Source of the DNA: Halocalculus aciditolerans
GTDB taxonomy: Archaea > Halobacteriota > Halobacteria > Halobacteriales > Halobacteriaceae
DNA length: 64,000 nucleotides
Assembly (NCBI RefSeq): GCF_014647475.1
Contig: NZ_BMPG01000002.1
Span: forward strand, 1-64,000
Reading direction: 5' to 3'
Position 1 is the stretch's first letter. Each line of letters starts with the position of its first letter. A program made the translations under genes and the position numbers. The notes beneath the pieces were generated by a model, which saw nothing but the letters and a program-made list of their open reading frames with translations, ran no database searches and was not told where the DNA came from. Shown piece by piece: positions 7,510 to 16,105 of this stretch.

Positions 7510-9882
7510 ATGTCAATCGAAACCATCGACGCGGACGAGGTACCGATAGAGGAAGTGCTCGGCTCGGCCGTGAAAAGACGCGAGGACCCCTCGCTCATCA
7601 CGGGCCGCGCGGAGTACACCGACGACATCCAGCGGCCGAACATGCTGCACATGGCCGCGACGCGAAGCCCGTACGGGCACGCGAAGGTCGGCGACATCGA
7701 CACGAGCGAGGCGGAAGCGATGGACGGCGTGGAAGCGGTCTTCACGGCCGCGGACTTCGACGTCCCCGGGGAGATTCCGGTGGGCTGGCTCCTCGAGAGC
7801 CTCCGCACGCCCCCGCATCCGATTCTGGCGAGCGAACGCGTCCGCTATCAGGGCGACGCCGTCGCGGTCGTCGTCGCGGACTCGCGGGCGGTCGCCGCCG
7901 ACGCCGCCCAGGCCGTCGACGTGGAGTACGAGCAACTCGACGCCGTGACGAGCCCCGGAGACGCGCTCGCGGAGGGCGCACCGACGCTCCACGACGAAGA
8001 CGACGGGAACGTCGCGTTCGAGTGGGAGCTCGGCGACGCCGAGAAGACGAGCGCGGCGTTCGAGGACGCCGACGAAATCGTCGACATCGACCTCGTGAAC
8101 CAGCTCCTCATCTCGAACCCGATGGAGCCGCGGGCGACGGTCGCCGAGTACGACGCGGGGTCGGACGACCTGCGCGTCCACATGACGTCGCAGAACCCCC
8201 ACCTGCACCGCCTCCTGATGTCCGGGGTCATCGACCACCCCGAGCAGAAACTCCACGTCCGCGCGCCGGACGTCGGCGGCGGGTTCGGCGCGAAAATCCA
8301 CCACTACGCGGACGAGGCGCTGACCGCGCTCTGCGCGCGCGAACTCGAACGACCCGTGAAGTGGGTGGCGACGCGCACGGAGGGCTTTCAAACTGATGCG
8401 CCCGGCCGCGGCCACGAGACGAGCGCGCGGATGGCGCTCGACGCGGACGGACACATCACGGGCTTCGAGGTGGACACGAAGGCGAACCTCGGCGCGTACC
8501 TGTCGACGTTCGCGCCCGCCGTCCCCACGTACCTCTACGGGACGCTCCTCTCCGGGCAGTACGACATCCCGGCCATTCACGTCGAGGTGACGGGCGCGTT
8601 CACGAACGTCCCGCCCGTCGACGCCTACCGCGGCGCGGGACGCCCGGAAGCGTCCTACCTCGTCGAGCGCATCGTGACGCAGGCGGCGAGGCAGATCGGC
8701 GAGGACCCCGCCGAGTTCCGGCGGAAGAACTTCGTCGACAGCGACGACTTCCCCTACCAGACCGAGGTCGCCGTCGAGTACGACTCCGGCGACTACGAGA
8801 AGACCCTCGACGCCGCGCTCGACGCCATCGACTACGACGCCTTCCGCGAGGAGCAGGAACTCGCGCGCGAGGACGGCAAATACCTCGGCATCGGGCTCTC
8901 CGCCTACATCGAGGCGTGCGGGCTCGCGCCCTCCGAGCTCGCCGGGCAGCTCGGCGCGCAGGCCGGGCTCTGGGAGAGCTCGCTCGTCCGCGTCCACCAG
9001 TCCGGCACCGTCACCGCCTACGTCGGCACGTCCGGGCACGGCCAGGGGCACGCGACGACGTTCTCACAGATCGTCGCGGACGAACTCGGTATCCCCTACG
9101 ACGACGTCGAAATCGTCGAGGGCGACACCGACGAAGTCCCGCAGGGCATGGGGACGTACGGCTCGCGGAGCGCCGCGGTCGGCGGGAGCGCGCTCGTGGA
9201 GAGCGCGCGGAAAATCGTCGAGAAGTCCCGTGAAATCGTCGCCCACCAACTCGAGGCGGACGCAGAAGACGTCGAGTTCGACCACGGGACGTTCCACGTC
9301 GCGGGCGCGCCCGAGCAGTCCGTCGGCATCCAGGAAGTCGCGGGCGCGGCCTACCTCGCCCACGACCTCCCCGACGACATGGAGCCGGGGCTGGAGGCGA
9401 CGTCGTTCTACGACCCGGACAACTTCGTCTTCCCGTTCGGCCTCCACGCGGCCATCGTCTCCGTCGACCCCGACTCCGGCGAAATCGAGGTCGAGCGGTA
9501 CGTCGCCGTCGACGACGTCGGGAACCAGATTAACCCGAAAATCGTCGAAGGCCAGATCCACGGCGGCGTCGCGCAGGGCATCGGGCAGGCGCTCTACGAG
9601 GGCGCGCAGTACGACGAGAACGGCACGCTCCTCACGGGGAGCCTGCAGGATTACACGGTCCCGAAGGCCGAACAGATTCCCGAGCTGGAGACGGAGAGCA
9701 CGGTGACGCCCTGTCCGCACAACCCACTGGGGGTGAAGGGCGTCGGCGAAGCGGGGACGATCGCGGCTCCGCAGGCCGTCGTGAACGCCGTGACGGACGC
9801 GCTGCAGCCGTTCGGCGTCGACGACATCGAGATGCCGCTCACGGAAGAGCGCGTGTGGCGGGCGGTCGAGGAGGCGAAGTAG
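7510..9882 (+). CDS. coxL: Mo hydroxylase large subunit, form II (AYRGAGR type)
   Basis: A 790-residue molybdopterin-binding subunit. It has the N-terminal a/b hammerhead domain, the VGGGFGAKIHH Mo-cofactor motif, and the active-site loop AYRGAGR at 372-378. The catalytic Glu is in GVGEAGTIA (E747). True aerobic CO dehydrogenase (form I) has AYxCSFR, with a Cys binding Cu, which is missing here. The enzyme is therefore a form II homologue oxidising some aldehyde, purine or other hydroxylatable substrate. It is followed without a gap by the FAD subunit; the order S-L-M differs from the bacterial M-S-L order. Confidence 0.9.
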   Translation: MSIETIDADEVPIEEVLGSAVKRREDPSLITGRAEYTDDIQRPNMLHMAATRSPYGHAKVGDIDTSEAEAMDGVEAVFTAADFDVPGEIPVGWLLESLRTPPHPILASERVRYQGDAVAVVVADSRAVAADAAQAVDVEYEQLDAVTSPGDALAEGAPTLHDEDDGNVAFEWELGDAEKTSAAFEDADEIVDIDLVNQLLISNPMEPRATVAEYDAGSDDLRVHMTSQNPHLHRLLMSGVIDHPEQKLHVRAPDVGGGFGAKIHHYADEALTALCARELERPVKWVATRTEGFQTDAPGRGHETSARMALDADGHITGFEVDTKANLGAYLSTFAPAVPTYLYGTLLSGQYDIPAIHVEVTGAFTNVPPVDAYRGAGRPEASYLVERIVTQAARQIGEDPAEFRRKNFVDSDDFPYQTEVAVEYDSGDYEKTLDAALDAIDYDAFREEQELAREDGKYLGIGLSAYIEACGLAPSELAGQLGAQAGLWESSLVRVHQSGTVTAYVGTSGHGQGHATTFSQIVADELGIPYDDVEIVEGDTDEVPQGMGTYGSRSAAVGGSALVESARKIVEKSREIVAHQLEADAEDVEFDHGTFHVAGAPEQSVGIQEVAGAAYLAHDLPDDMEPGLEATSFYDPDNFVFPFGLHAAIVSVDPDSGEIEVERYVAVDDVGNQINPKIVEGQIHGGVAQGIGQALYEGAQYDENGTLLTGSLQDYTVPKAEQIPELETESTVTPCPHNPLGVKGVGEAGTIAAPQAVVNAVTDALQPFGVDDIEMPLTEERVWRAVEEAK

Positions 9883-10755
9883 ATGTTCCCGAAACAGTTC
9901 GACTACTACGAGGCGTCGAACGTCGCGGAGGCGTTCGACCTGATGGACGAGCACAGCGACGAGAACGCGGAACTCCTCGCGGGCGGGCACAGCCTGCTCC
10001 CGACGATGAAGTCCGGGCTCGCGAGCCCGGACGCCCTCATCGACATCGGCGGTATCGCCGACCTCCGGGGCATCGAAGAGGACGGTGATTCGACGCGCAT
10101 CGGCGCGCTCACGCACTACGCGGACATCGCCGACCACGACGGCCTGCACGAGCACGCGCCGGCGCTCGCCGACGCGGCGAGTCAGGTCGGCGACGTCCAG
10201 GTGCGGAACCGCGGGACGATCGGCGGGAATCTCGCGCACGCCGACCCCGCCTCGGACCTTCCCGGGGCGGCGCTCGCCGCCGACGCGACGCTCCTCTTGG
10301 AGAGCCGGGACGGGAGCCGAGAGGTCCCGGCGGACGAGTTCTTCCTCGGGATGTACGCGACGGACGTCGGGCCGGGCGAACTCGTGACGGGCGTCCGCGT
10401 CCCCCACGAGGACTCGGCGGGCGGCGCGTACGCGAAGAAGCCCAGCCCCTCCTCGGGGTACGCGATGGTCGGCGTCGCCGCCACCGTCGAAGTCGAGGAC
10501 GGCACGGTCACGAGCGCGCGCATCGGCGCGAACGGCGCGATGGACCACGGCGTCCGCCTCCAGCCGGTGGAGGACGAACTCGTCGGCGGCCCCGCGACCG
10601 AGGACGCTGCCGAGGCCGCGGGCGAACACGCCGCCGACGACCTCGACGTGGACTTCATGATGGACGACAATCAGGCGTCGGCGGAGTTCCGCGCGCAACT
10701 CCTCTCCGTCTACACGGGCCGCGCGGTCGCGGCCGCCATCGAGCGCGCGACCTGA
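9883..10755 (+). CDS. coxM: Mo hydroxylase FAD subunit (CoxM-like)
   Basis: A 290-residue medium subunit. The FAD-binding motifs LLAGGHSLLPTMK (about 34-46) and NRGTIGGNLAHADPASD (about 108-124) are both present, followed by the C-terminal CO_deh_flav_C domain. It takes electrons from the 2Fe-2S subunit and passes them to the respiratory chain. The ATG immediately follows the TAG of the large-subunit gene, so the three structural genes form one operon. Confidence 0.92.
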   Translation: MFPKQFDYYEASNVAEAFDLMDEHSDENAELLAGGHSLLPTMKSGLASPDALIDIGGIADLRGIEEDGDSTRIGALTHYADIADHDGLHEHAPALADAASQVGDVQVRNRGTIGGNLAHADPASDLPGAALAADATLLLESRDGSREVPADEFFLGMYATDVGPGELVTGVRVPHEDSAGGAYAKKPSPSSGYAMVGVAATVEVEDGTVTSARIGANGAMDHGVRLQPVEDELVGGPATEDAAEAAGEHAADDLDVDFMMDDNQASAEFRAQLLSVYTGRAVAAAIERAT

Positions 10756-10773
10756 CGCCCCGACCACGCCCAG

Positions 10774-10780
10774 TTTTTAC
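10774..10780 (+). promoter_or_regulatory. TATA-like element upstream of coxD
   Basis: TTTTTAC lies about 31 bp before an ATG at 10808 and about 54 bp before the coxD ATG. It suggests that the maturation genes have a promoter separate from coxSLM. Confidence 0.4.
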
Positions 10781-10807
10781 CCCGTGAACACGAACGATTC
10801 CCACACG

Positions 10808-10834
10808 ATGAGACGAACGCGAGGACGACCATGA
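10808..10834 (+). CDS. Arg-rich 8-residue upstream micro-ORF
   Basis: ATG at 10808 encodes MRRTRGRP and ends with a TGA that overlaps the coxD ATG (ATGA). As at 4375, a TATA-like element stands about 30 bp upstream, so the ATG may be the 5' end of a leaderless mRNA. Such a frame could arise by chance in this base composition. Confidence 0.28.
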   Translation: MRRTRGRP

Positions 10835-11739
10835 CGGACGCCGCCGACGCCACGCGCGGGTTCGACGACGTCTCGGAGGCCGACATCCGCGCGGTGTTCG
10901 ACGGCGAGGACTACGTCGCCGAGGACGACATCGTGACGACCGTGCTGCTCGCGCTCCGGCTCGGGAAACCCCTGCTCGTCGAGGGCGAACCGGGCGCGGG
11001 GAAGACGGAGCTCGCGAAAGTCCTCGCCGCCGGCTTCGAGACCGAACTCGTCCGCCTCCAGTGCTACGAGGGGCTCGCCGCCGAGAACACCCTCTACGAG
11101 TGGAACTACACGAAGCAACTGCTCGCCGTGCAGTCCGGCGAGGCCGGCGTCGCCGACGACAACTCCGTCTTCACGGAGGACTACCTCTTAGAGCGCCCGC
11201 TCTTGCGCGCGCTCCGCGGCGGGCGGAACGGGCGACCGCCCGTCCTCCTCATCGACGAGGTCGACCGGGCGGACGAGGAGTTCGAAGCGCTCCTCCTCGA
11301 ACTCCTCTCCGACTTCCAGATTTCGATTCCCGAACTCGGCACGGTGTCGGCGAGCGTGCCGCCGGTCGTCGTCATCACGTCGAACCGGACGCGCGGGCTC
11401 TCGGACGCGCTGAAGCGGCGGTGTCTCTACCTCTACGTGGAGCCGCCGAGCGAGGAGAAAGAGCGCGCCATCGTGGAGCGGAAGGTCCCGGAGCTCGGCC
11501 GCGAGGTCGCCGAGGACGTCTGCCGCGTCACCCACCGCCTGCGCGAGGAGCCGCTGCGGAAACGCCCGGGCATCGCGGAGACGCTCGACTGGGCGTCCGC
11601 GCTCTCCGTGCTCGACGCCTCGGACGGAGACCTCACCGTCGCGGACGCCCGGCGGACGCTCGGCTGTCTCCTGAAGGACGCCGAGGACGTCCGCCGCGTC
11701 GACGACGACCTCCTCGCCGACCTCGTCTCGGAGCCGTGA
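10831..11739 (+). CDS. coxD: MoxR/CoxD-family AAA+ ATPase
   Basis: A 302-residue AAA+ ATPase. Walker A GEPGAGKT is at 52-59, Walker B is LLIDEVDRADEEFEALLLE, and sensor 1 is VVITSNRTRGLSDALKRR. In bacterial CODH operons CoxD, with CoxE, matures the Mo active site by sulfuration. Its stop overlaps the GTG of the VWA partner gene. Together they form the usual MoxR-VWA chaperone pair for the adjacent Mo hydroxylases. Confidence 0.9.
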   Translation: MTDAADATRGFDDVSEADIRAVFDGEDYVAEDDIVTTVLLALRLGKPLLVEGEPGAGKTELAKVLAAGFETELVRLQCYEGLAAENTLYEWNYTKQLLAVQSGEAGVADDNSVFTEDYLLERPLLRALRGGRNGRPPVLLIDEVDRADEEFEALLLELLSDFQISIPELGTVSASVPPVVVITSNRTRGLSDALKRRCLYLYVEPPSEEKERAIVERKVPELGREVAEDVCRVTHRLREEPLRKRPGIAETLDWASALSVLDASDGDLTVADARRTLGCLLKDAEDVRRVDDDLLADLVSEP

Positions 11740-12977
11740 GCGTCGACCCCGATACGCTCCGCGACGAACTCCTCCGGTTCGTCCGCGAGCTGAGCGAGTC
11801 GAACGTCGCGGTGCCGGCGAACGGCGCGCTCGCGGCGGCGCGCGCCCTCGACGCCGTCGAGCGCTTCGAGGAGGCGCAGGTCCGCGCGGCGCTGCGGGCG
11901 ACGCTCGTGACGCGCGAGGCGGACCTCGAACCCTTCGACCGGCTCTTCTCGGTCTTCTGGACGCGGGTCACGGGCGAGGGGTCGCCGGCGTACGCGGACG
12001 GCCGCCTCTCCGACGACGTCCGGCCGGAGACGGGCGTGTCGGCGAGCATCGGCGGGACGGACCCGAACGCGTCGGAGGTCGGCGACGACCGCGCGAGCGG
12101 CGGGTCGGCGGCCGGCGCGGGCGCGACGGTGACGCCGGGGTCGAACGACGCGGACGCGGACGCCACGACGGCGCAGTACAGTCCCGCGGGCTCCCCGGAC
12201 GAGTTCTCCGCGGACGCCGTCGCCGTTCGAGACACCGCGCGCGTCGAGGCCGCGGTCCGCGCGTTCACGCGCGCCGTCGCCGACCTCCCCGGGCGGCGCT
12301 GGCAGCAGAGCGGTCGGGGGCGGCCGGACACGCGAGCGGCGCTCCGGCGGAGTCTCAGCGCGGGCGGCGCGCCGCTCCCGCTCCCCGAGCAGTCGCGGAA
12401 GGAGACCGCGGCGAAGGGCATCGTCCTCGTCGACGTCAGCCAGTCCGTTCTCGACACGGTAGATAGGGGATTCCTCCTGCAGTTCGTCGCGGCGCTCCGC
12501 CGGGAGTGGCGGCGGACGCGCGTGTTCTTCTTCGATACGGACGTCCGCGAAGTCTCGACGGCGTTCGACGCGCCGAGCATCGCGGCGGCGGTGCGCGAAC
12601 TCGAAGCCGCGCAGACGGAGTGGGGCGGCGGGACGCGCATCGGGCACGCGCTCGCCGAGGTCCGGGATACGTATCCGGACGCGGTGGACTGGGCGACGAC
12701 GGCGGTCGTGGTGAGCGACGGGCTGGAGCGCGGCGAGCTCGACGAGCTCGAGGGCGCGATGGCGTGGCTCTCGCGGCGCGCGAGCCGCGTCCTCTGGCTG
12801 AACCCGCTCGCCGTCTCCGAGCGCTACGAGCCGACTGCGCGCGGCATGGCGACCGCGCTCCCCTTCGTCGACGGCCTCTACGGGTTCGCCGGCCCCGACG
12901 ACCTCGAACGCGTCGCCGCGGAGCTCGCGCAGTACGGGCCGCGCACGGAGCTCGCGGCGCGCGGCGGCCGCGCCTGA
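11736..12977 (+). CDS. coxE: VWA-domain protein (CoxE-like)
   Basis: A 413-residue protein beginning at GTG 11736, which overlaps the coxD stop. The first 220 residues contain a helical region and an acidic low-complexity linker (about 95-165). The C-terminal von Willebrand A-like domain has a MIDAS motif DVSQS (233-237) and a later VVVSDGLERGELDE. It pairs with the MoxR ATPase as a metal-centre maturation factor. It is cytoplasmic, with no signal peptide. Starting further upstream would read through coxD. Confidence 0.88.
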   Translation: MSVDPDTLRDELLRFVRELSESNVAVPANGALAAARALDAVERFEEAQVRAALRATLVTREADLEPFDRLFSVFWTRVTGEGSPAYADGRLSDDVRPETGVSASIGGTDPNASEVGDDRASGGSAAGAGATVTPGSNDADADATTAQYSPAGSPDEFSADAVAVRDTARVEAAVRAFTRAVADLPGRRWQQSGRGRPDTRAALRRSLSAGGAPLPLPEQSRKETAAKGIVLVDVSQSVLDTVDRGFLLQFVAALRREWRRTRVFFFDTDVREVSTAFDAPSIAAAVRELEAAQTEWGGGTRIGHALAEVRDTYPDAVDWATTAVVVSDGLERGELDELEGAMAWLSRRASRVLWLNPLAVSERYEPTARGMATALPFVDGLYGFAGPDDLERVAAELAQYGPRTELAARGGRA

Positions 12978-13012
12978 GGTGTGGAGCCGGCGGGACGCGT
13001 AGGGCCACGAAC

Positions 13013-13019
13013 GTTTATC
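13013..13019 (+). promoter_or_regulatory. TATA box of second large-subunit gene
   Basis: The TTTATC-type element is centred about 28 bp before the ATG at 13044. This spacing fits a leaderless transcript and favours that ATG over the in-frame GTG at 12981. Confidence 0.55.
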
Positions 13020-13043
13020 CGCGCTCTCGGCGAGCACTGGGGT

Positions 13044-15425
13044 ATGACGGAGCCGACGGTCGGCGAGGACGCGGAAGCGCGGGCGCGAGCGGAACGACAC
13101 GTTGGGAGGCCGCGCGAGCGCCGCGAGGACCCCGACCTCCTCACGGGGAACGCCGAGTACACGGACGACATCACCGCGCCCGGCGAGACGCATCTCGCGT
13201 TCGTCCGGAGCCCGCACGGCCACGCGGACGTCGAGGCCATCGACACGCGGGCGGCCGAGGCGATGGACGGCGTGCTCGCGGCGTACACGTGGGCGGACCT
13301 GCGCGAGGCGGGAATCCCCGGGCGGCTTCCGATTACGGACCGCGTGCGCGGTGACGTGCCGGGGCATCCGGTGCTCGCGGACGGCCGCGTGCGCTACCAG
13401 GGCCAGCCGGTGGCCGCGGTGGTCGCGGAGTCGCGGTATCGGGCGGCGGACGCCGCGGCCGCCGTCGACGTTTCATATACCCCGCGCGAGGCGGCCGTGG
13501 ACCCGGTGGACGCGACGGCGTCCGATGCGCCGACGCTCTTCGAGGCCTGCCCGGACAACGTCGCGACGGCGGGCGAACTCGGCGACGAGGCGGCGACGGA
13601 CGCGGCGTTCGAGGACGCCGACGAAGTGGTAGAGCTCGACCTCGTGAACAACCGGCTCGTCGCGAACGCGATGGAGCCGCGCGCCGCGCTCGCGCGAGTT
13701 CACGACGGGACACTCCGCGTGGAGATGACGAGCCAGTCGCCGCACCGCCACCGCTCGAAGCTCGCGCAGACGCTCGGGCTGCGGGAAAACGACGTCCGGG
13801 TCGTCGCGCCGGACGTCGGCGGCGGGTTCGGGCACAAGGGCCACCACCACCCCGGGGAGGCGATGGCGGCGTGGGCGGCCCGAGAGTTGGACAGGCCGGT
13901 GAAGTGGGTGGCGACGCGCTCGGAGAACTATCAGGCGGGCGCGCACGGCCGCGACCACGTGACGACGGCGGCGCTCGCGTTCGACGCTGACGGGACGATT
14001 CGCGGGCTGCGCGCGGACACGTACGCGGGCGTCGGCGGGTACGGGCTCGGGAGCGGGCCCGCGCTCGCGACGTGGTACGGCCGGCTGCTCGCCGGCGAGT
14101 ACGAGATTCCCGCGGTCTGCTGCCGGACGCGCGGCGTCTTCACGAACACCGCGCCCGTCCACTCCTACCGCGGCGCGGGGCGACCGGAGGCCATCTACGT
14201 CCTCGAACGCCTCGTGAAGCGCGCCGCGGACGCCCTCGGCTGCGACCCGGCGGCGTTCCGGCGGCGGAACCTCCTCGACCCGGACGACTTCCCGCACGAG
14301 ACGGCGGTCGGCGCGACCTACGACTCGGGCGAGTACGAAGCGGCGATGGACCGCGCGCTCGACCTCGTCGACTACGAGGCCGTGCGAGAGAAGCGCGGAG
14401 AGGAGGGCGCGAACGGAGAGCGCGGAAAGCGCGGGGAGAGAGGAGAGCGCGCGGAGCGCGATGACGGCCGGCTCGTCGGCGTCGGGCTCGCGAACTTCGT
14501 GGAGTCGACCGGCGGCGGGTTCGAGTCGGGCGTCGTACGCGTCCATCCGGACGGCGGCGTGACGGTGTTCGCGGGCACGCACTCCCACGGGCAGGGGCAC
14601 GCGACGACGTACGCGCAGATCGTCGCGGACGAACTGGGCATCCCCGACGAGGACGTCGAGGTCGTGGAGGGCGACACGGACCGCATCCCGGCGGGGACGG
14701 GGACGTTCGGGAGTCGGAGCACCATCACGGCCGGGAGCGCGCTCGCCGAGAGCGCCGCGGACGTTCGGGAGAAGGCCCGCGACATCGCGGCGAGCGAACT
14801 CGAAGCCGCGCCGGAAGACACCGTCTTCGAGGACGGCGCGTTCCACGTCGCGGGCGCGCCCGAGCAGTCCGTCGCGTTCGCGGACGTGGCGCGCGCGGCG
14901 TACGGCCGTCTCCCCGGCGACCTCGAACCCGGACTGGAGGAAACGACGTTCTTCGAGCAGGAGGAGACCGCGTACGCGTTCGGGACGCACGCGGCCGTCG
15001 TCGCCGTCGACCCCGAGACGGGCGAAGTCGACGTCGAGCGGTACGTCGCCGTCGACGACTGCGGCGTACAGGTGAACCCGAAGATCGTCGAGGGGCAGGT
15101 GCACGGCGGCGTGGCGCAGGGCCTCGGGCAGGCGCTCTACGAGGGCGCGCAGTACGACGAGAACGGCACGCTCCTCACCGGGTCGATGCAGGATTACACG
15201 GTCCCGAAGGCCGACCAGATTCCCGAGCTAACGACGGACGCGACGGAGACGCCGAGCCCGACGAACCCGCTCGGAGTGAAGGGAATCGGGGAGGCGGGAA
15301 CCATCGCCGCGCCGCCCGCGGTCGTGAACGCCGTGGTGGACGCGCTCGAACCCTACGGCGTCGACCACGTCGACATGCCGCTCACCGAGGAACGCGTCTG
15401 GCGCGCGATACAGCAATCGGGTTAG
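13044..15425 (+). CDS. Second Mo hydroxylase large subunit, form II
   Basis: A 793-residue paralogue of the large subunit at 7510-9882, with the same domain order. The active loop reads SYRGAGR at 374-380 and the catalytic Glu lies in GIGEAGTIA near the C-terminus. No dedicated small or FAD subunit accompanies it, so it may share CoxS and CoxM as an alternative catalytic subunit with different specificity. A highly charged in-frame insertion of about 28 residues (nt 14386-14470) is absent from the paralogue. The start is set by the TATA box at 13013. The 3' end overlaps the convergent tetR gene by about 4 bp. Confidence 0.9.
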   Translation: MTEPTVGEDAEARARAERHVGRPRERREDPDLLTGNAEYTDDITAPGETHLAFVRSPHGHADVEAIDTRAAEAMDGVLAAYTWADLREAGIPGRLPITDRVRGDVPGHPVLADGRVRYQGQPVAAVVAESRYRAADAAAAVDVSYTPREAAVDPVDATASDAPTLFEACPDNVATAGELGDEAATDAAFEDADEVVELDLVNNRLVANAMEPRAALARVHDGTLRVEMTSQSPHRHRSKLAQTLGLRENDVRVVAPDVGGGFGHKGHHHPGEAMAAWAARELDRPVKWVATRSENYQAGAHGRDHVTTAALAFDADGTIRGLRADTYAGVGGYGLGSGPALATWYGRLLAGEYEIPAVCCRTRGVFTNTAPVHSYRGAGRPEAIYVLERLVKRAADALGCDPAAFRRRNLLDPDDFPHETAVGATYDSGEYEAAMDRALDLVDYEAVREKRGEEGANGERGKRGERGERAERDDGRLVGVGLANFVESTGGGFESGVVRVHPDGGVTVFAGTHSHGQGHATTYAQIVADELGIPDEDVEVVEGDTDRIPAGTGTFGSRSTITAGSALAESAADVREKARDIAASELEAAPEDTVFEDGAFHVAGAPEQSVAFADVARAAYGRLPGDLEPGLEETTFFEQEETAYAFGTHAAVVAVDPETGEVDVERYVAVDDCGVQVNPKIVEGQVHGGVAQGLGQALYEGAQYDENGTLLTGSMQDYTVPKADQIPELTTDATETPSPTNPLGVKGIGEAGTIAAPPAVVNAVVDALEPYGVDHVDMPLTEERVWRAIQQSG

Positions 15426-16021
15426 TCGTCGACGCGGAGGTCGTCGACGTAGGCTTCGAAGGCCTCGCGGTGGACGCCTACGCGGTCGTCCATGTCGGTC
15501 GTCGCGCGCTCCACCATCACACCGGTGAACGCGGAGAGCAGGAGCTCTGCGGTCTCGTCGACGTCGACGTCGCGGAACACGCCCGCCTCGATGCCGGATT
15601 CGAGGTAGCGCGCGAGATGCTCCTTCATCAGCTCGTCCATATCCGTGAAGCTCTGGCGGTACGCGTCGTCGTGGGGGGCTTTCGTCCGGAGTTCGAAGAG
15701 CGCGACGAGGAACCCCGACTGCTCGGCGTCTAACTCCTCGGGGGAGACGGTGTCGTAGAACCCGAGGAGCTGTTCGTCCGGGGACGCGCGCTCCATCTCA
15801 CTCATCCCGGTCGTGAACCGCTCGTGCATGTAGTCGAGGAAGTCGAGGAGGAGCGCGTCCTTGTCGTCGTAGTGGTAGTAGATGAGGCTCTTCGACTTCT
15901 CGAACTCGTCGGCGATTCGCTGGATAGAGAGGTCGGCGTACCCGTGCTCGCAGAGGGCCCGGAACGTCGCCCGCATGAGCGCTTCCCGCGTGTCGGCGGG
16001 TTCGCCCGCGTCGTCGTCCAT
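15422..16021 (-). CDS. TetR/AcrR-family transcriptional regulator
   Basis: A 199-residue DNA-binding repressor. The N-terminal TetR_N helix-turn-helix includes YADLSIQRIADEF and the characteristic KSKSLIYYHYDDKDALL. The C-terminal ligand and dimer domain is all-helical (about 80-195). It is convergent with the second Mo large-subunit gene and may control this island; haloarchaeal TetR genes are often autoregulated. A TGAACGGTCA element lies just upstream of its start. Confidence 0.9.
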   Translation of the reverse strand: MDDDAGEPADTREALMRATFRALCEHGYADLSIQRIADEFEKSKSLIYYHYDDKDALLLDFLDYMHERFTTGMSEMERASPDEQLLGFYDTVSPEELDAEQSGFLVALFELRTKAPHDDAYRQSFTDMDELMKEHLARYLESGIEAGVFRDVDVDETAELLLSAFTGVMVERATTDMDDRVGVHREAFEAYVDDLRVDD

Positions 16022-16028
16022 AACTGAA

Positions 16029-16038
16029 TGAACGGTCA
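16029..16038. promoter_or_regulatory. Possible TetR operator at tetR start
   Basis: TGAACGGTCA (TGA-ACGG-TCA) lies 8 bp upstream of the tetR start codon, where binding would block transcription initiation. It is short, so support is modest. Confidence 0.3.
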
Positions 16039-16105
16039 GCTACCGGGAAGAGTGTTCGGGTTCACGGAGTCATCGAACGGTCCGACCCGCCTCCGCCGGT
16101 GGCCC

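Noticed and set aside
7510-10755. True aerobic CO dehydrogenase (form I)
   Set aside because: The active-site loop is AYRGAGR, not the Cys-containing CSFR loop that binds copper.
9064-10767. Long minus-strand frame opposite coxL and coxM
   Set aside because: Arg/Val/Asp-rich translation without domains; the plus-strand frames encode clear Mo hydroxylase subunits.
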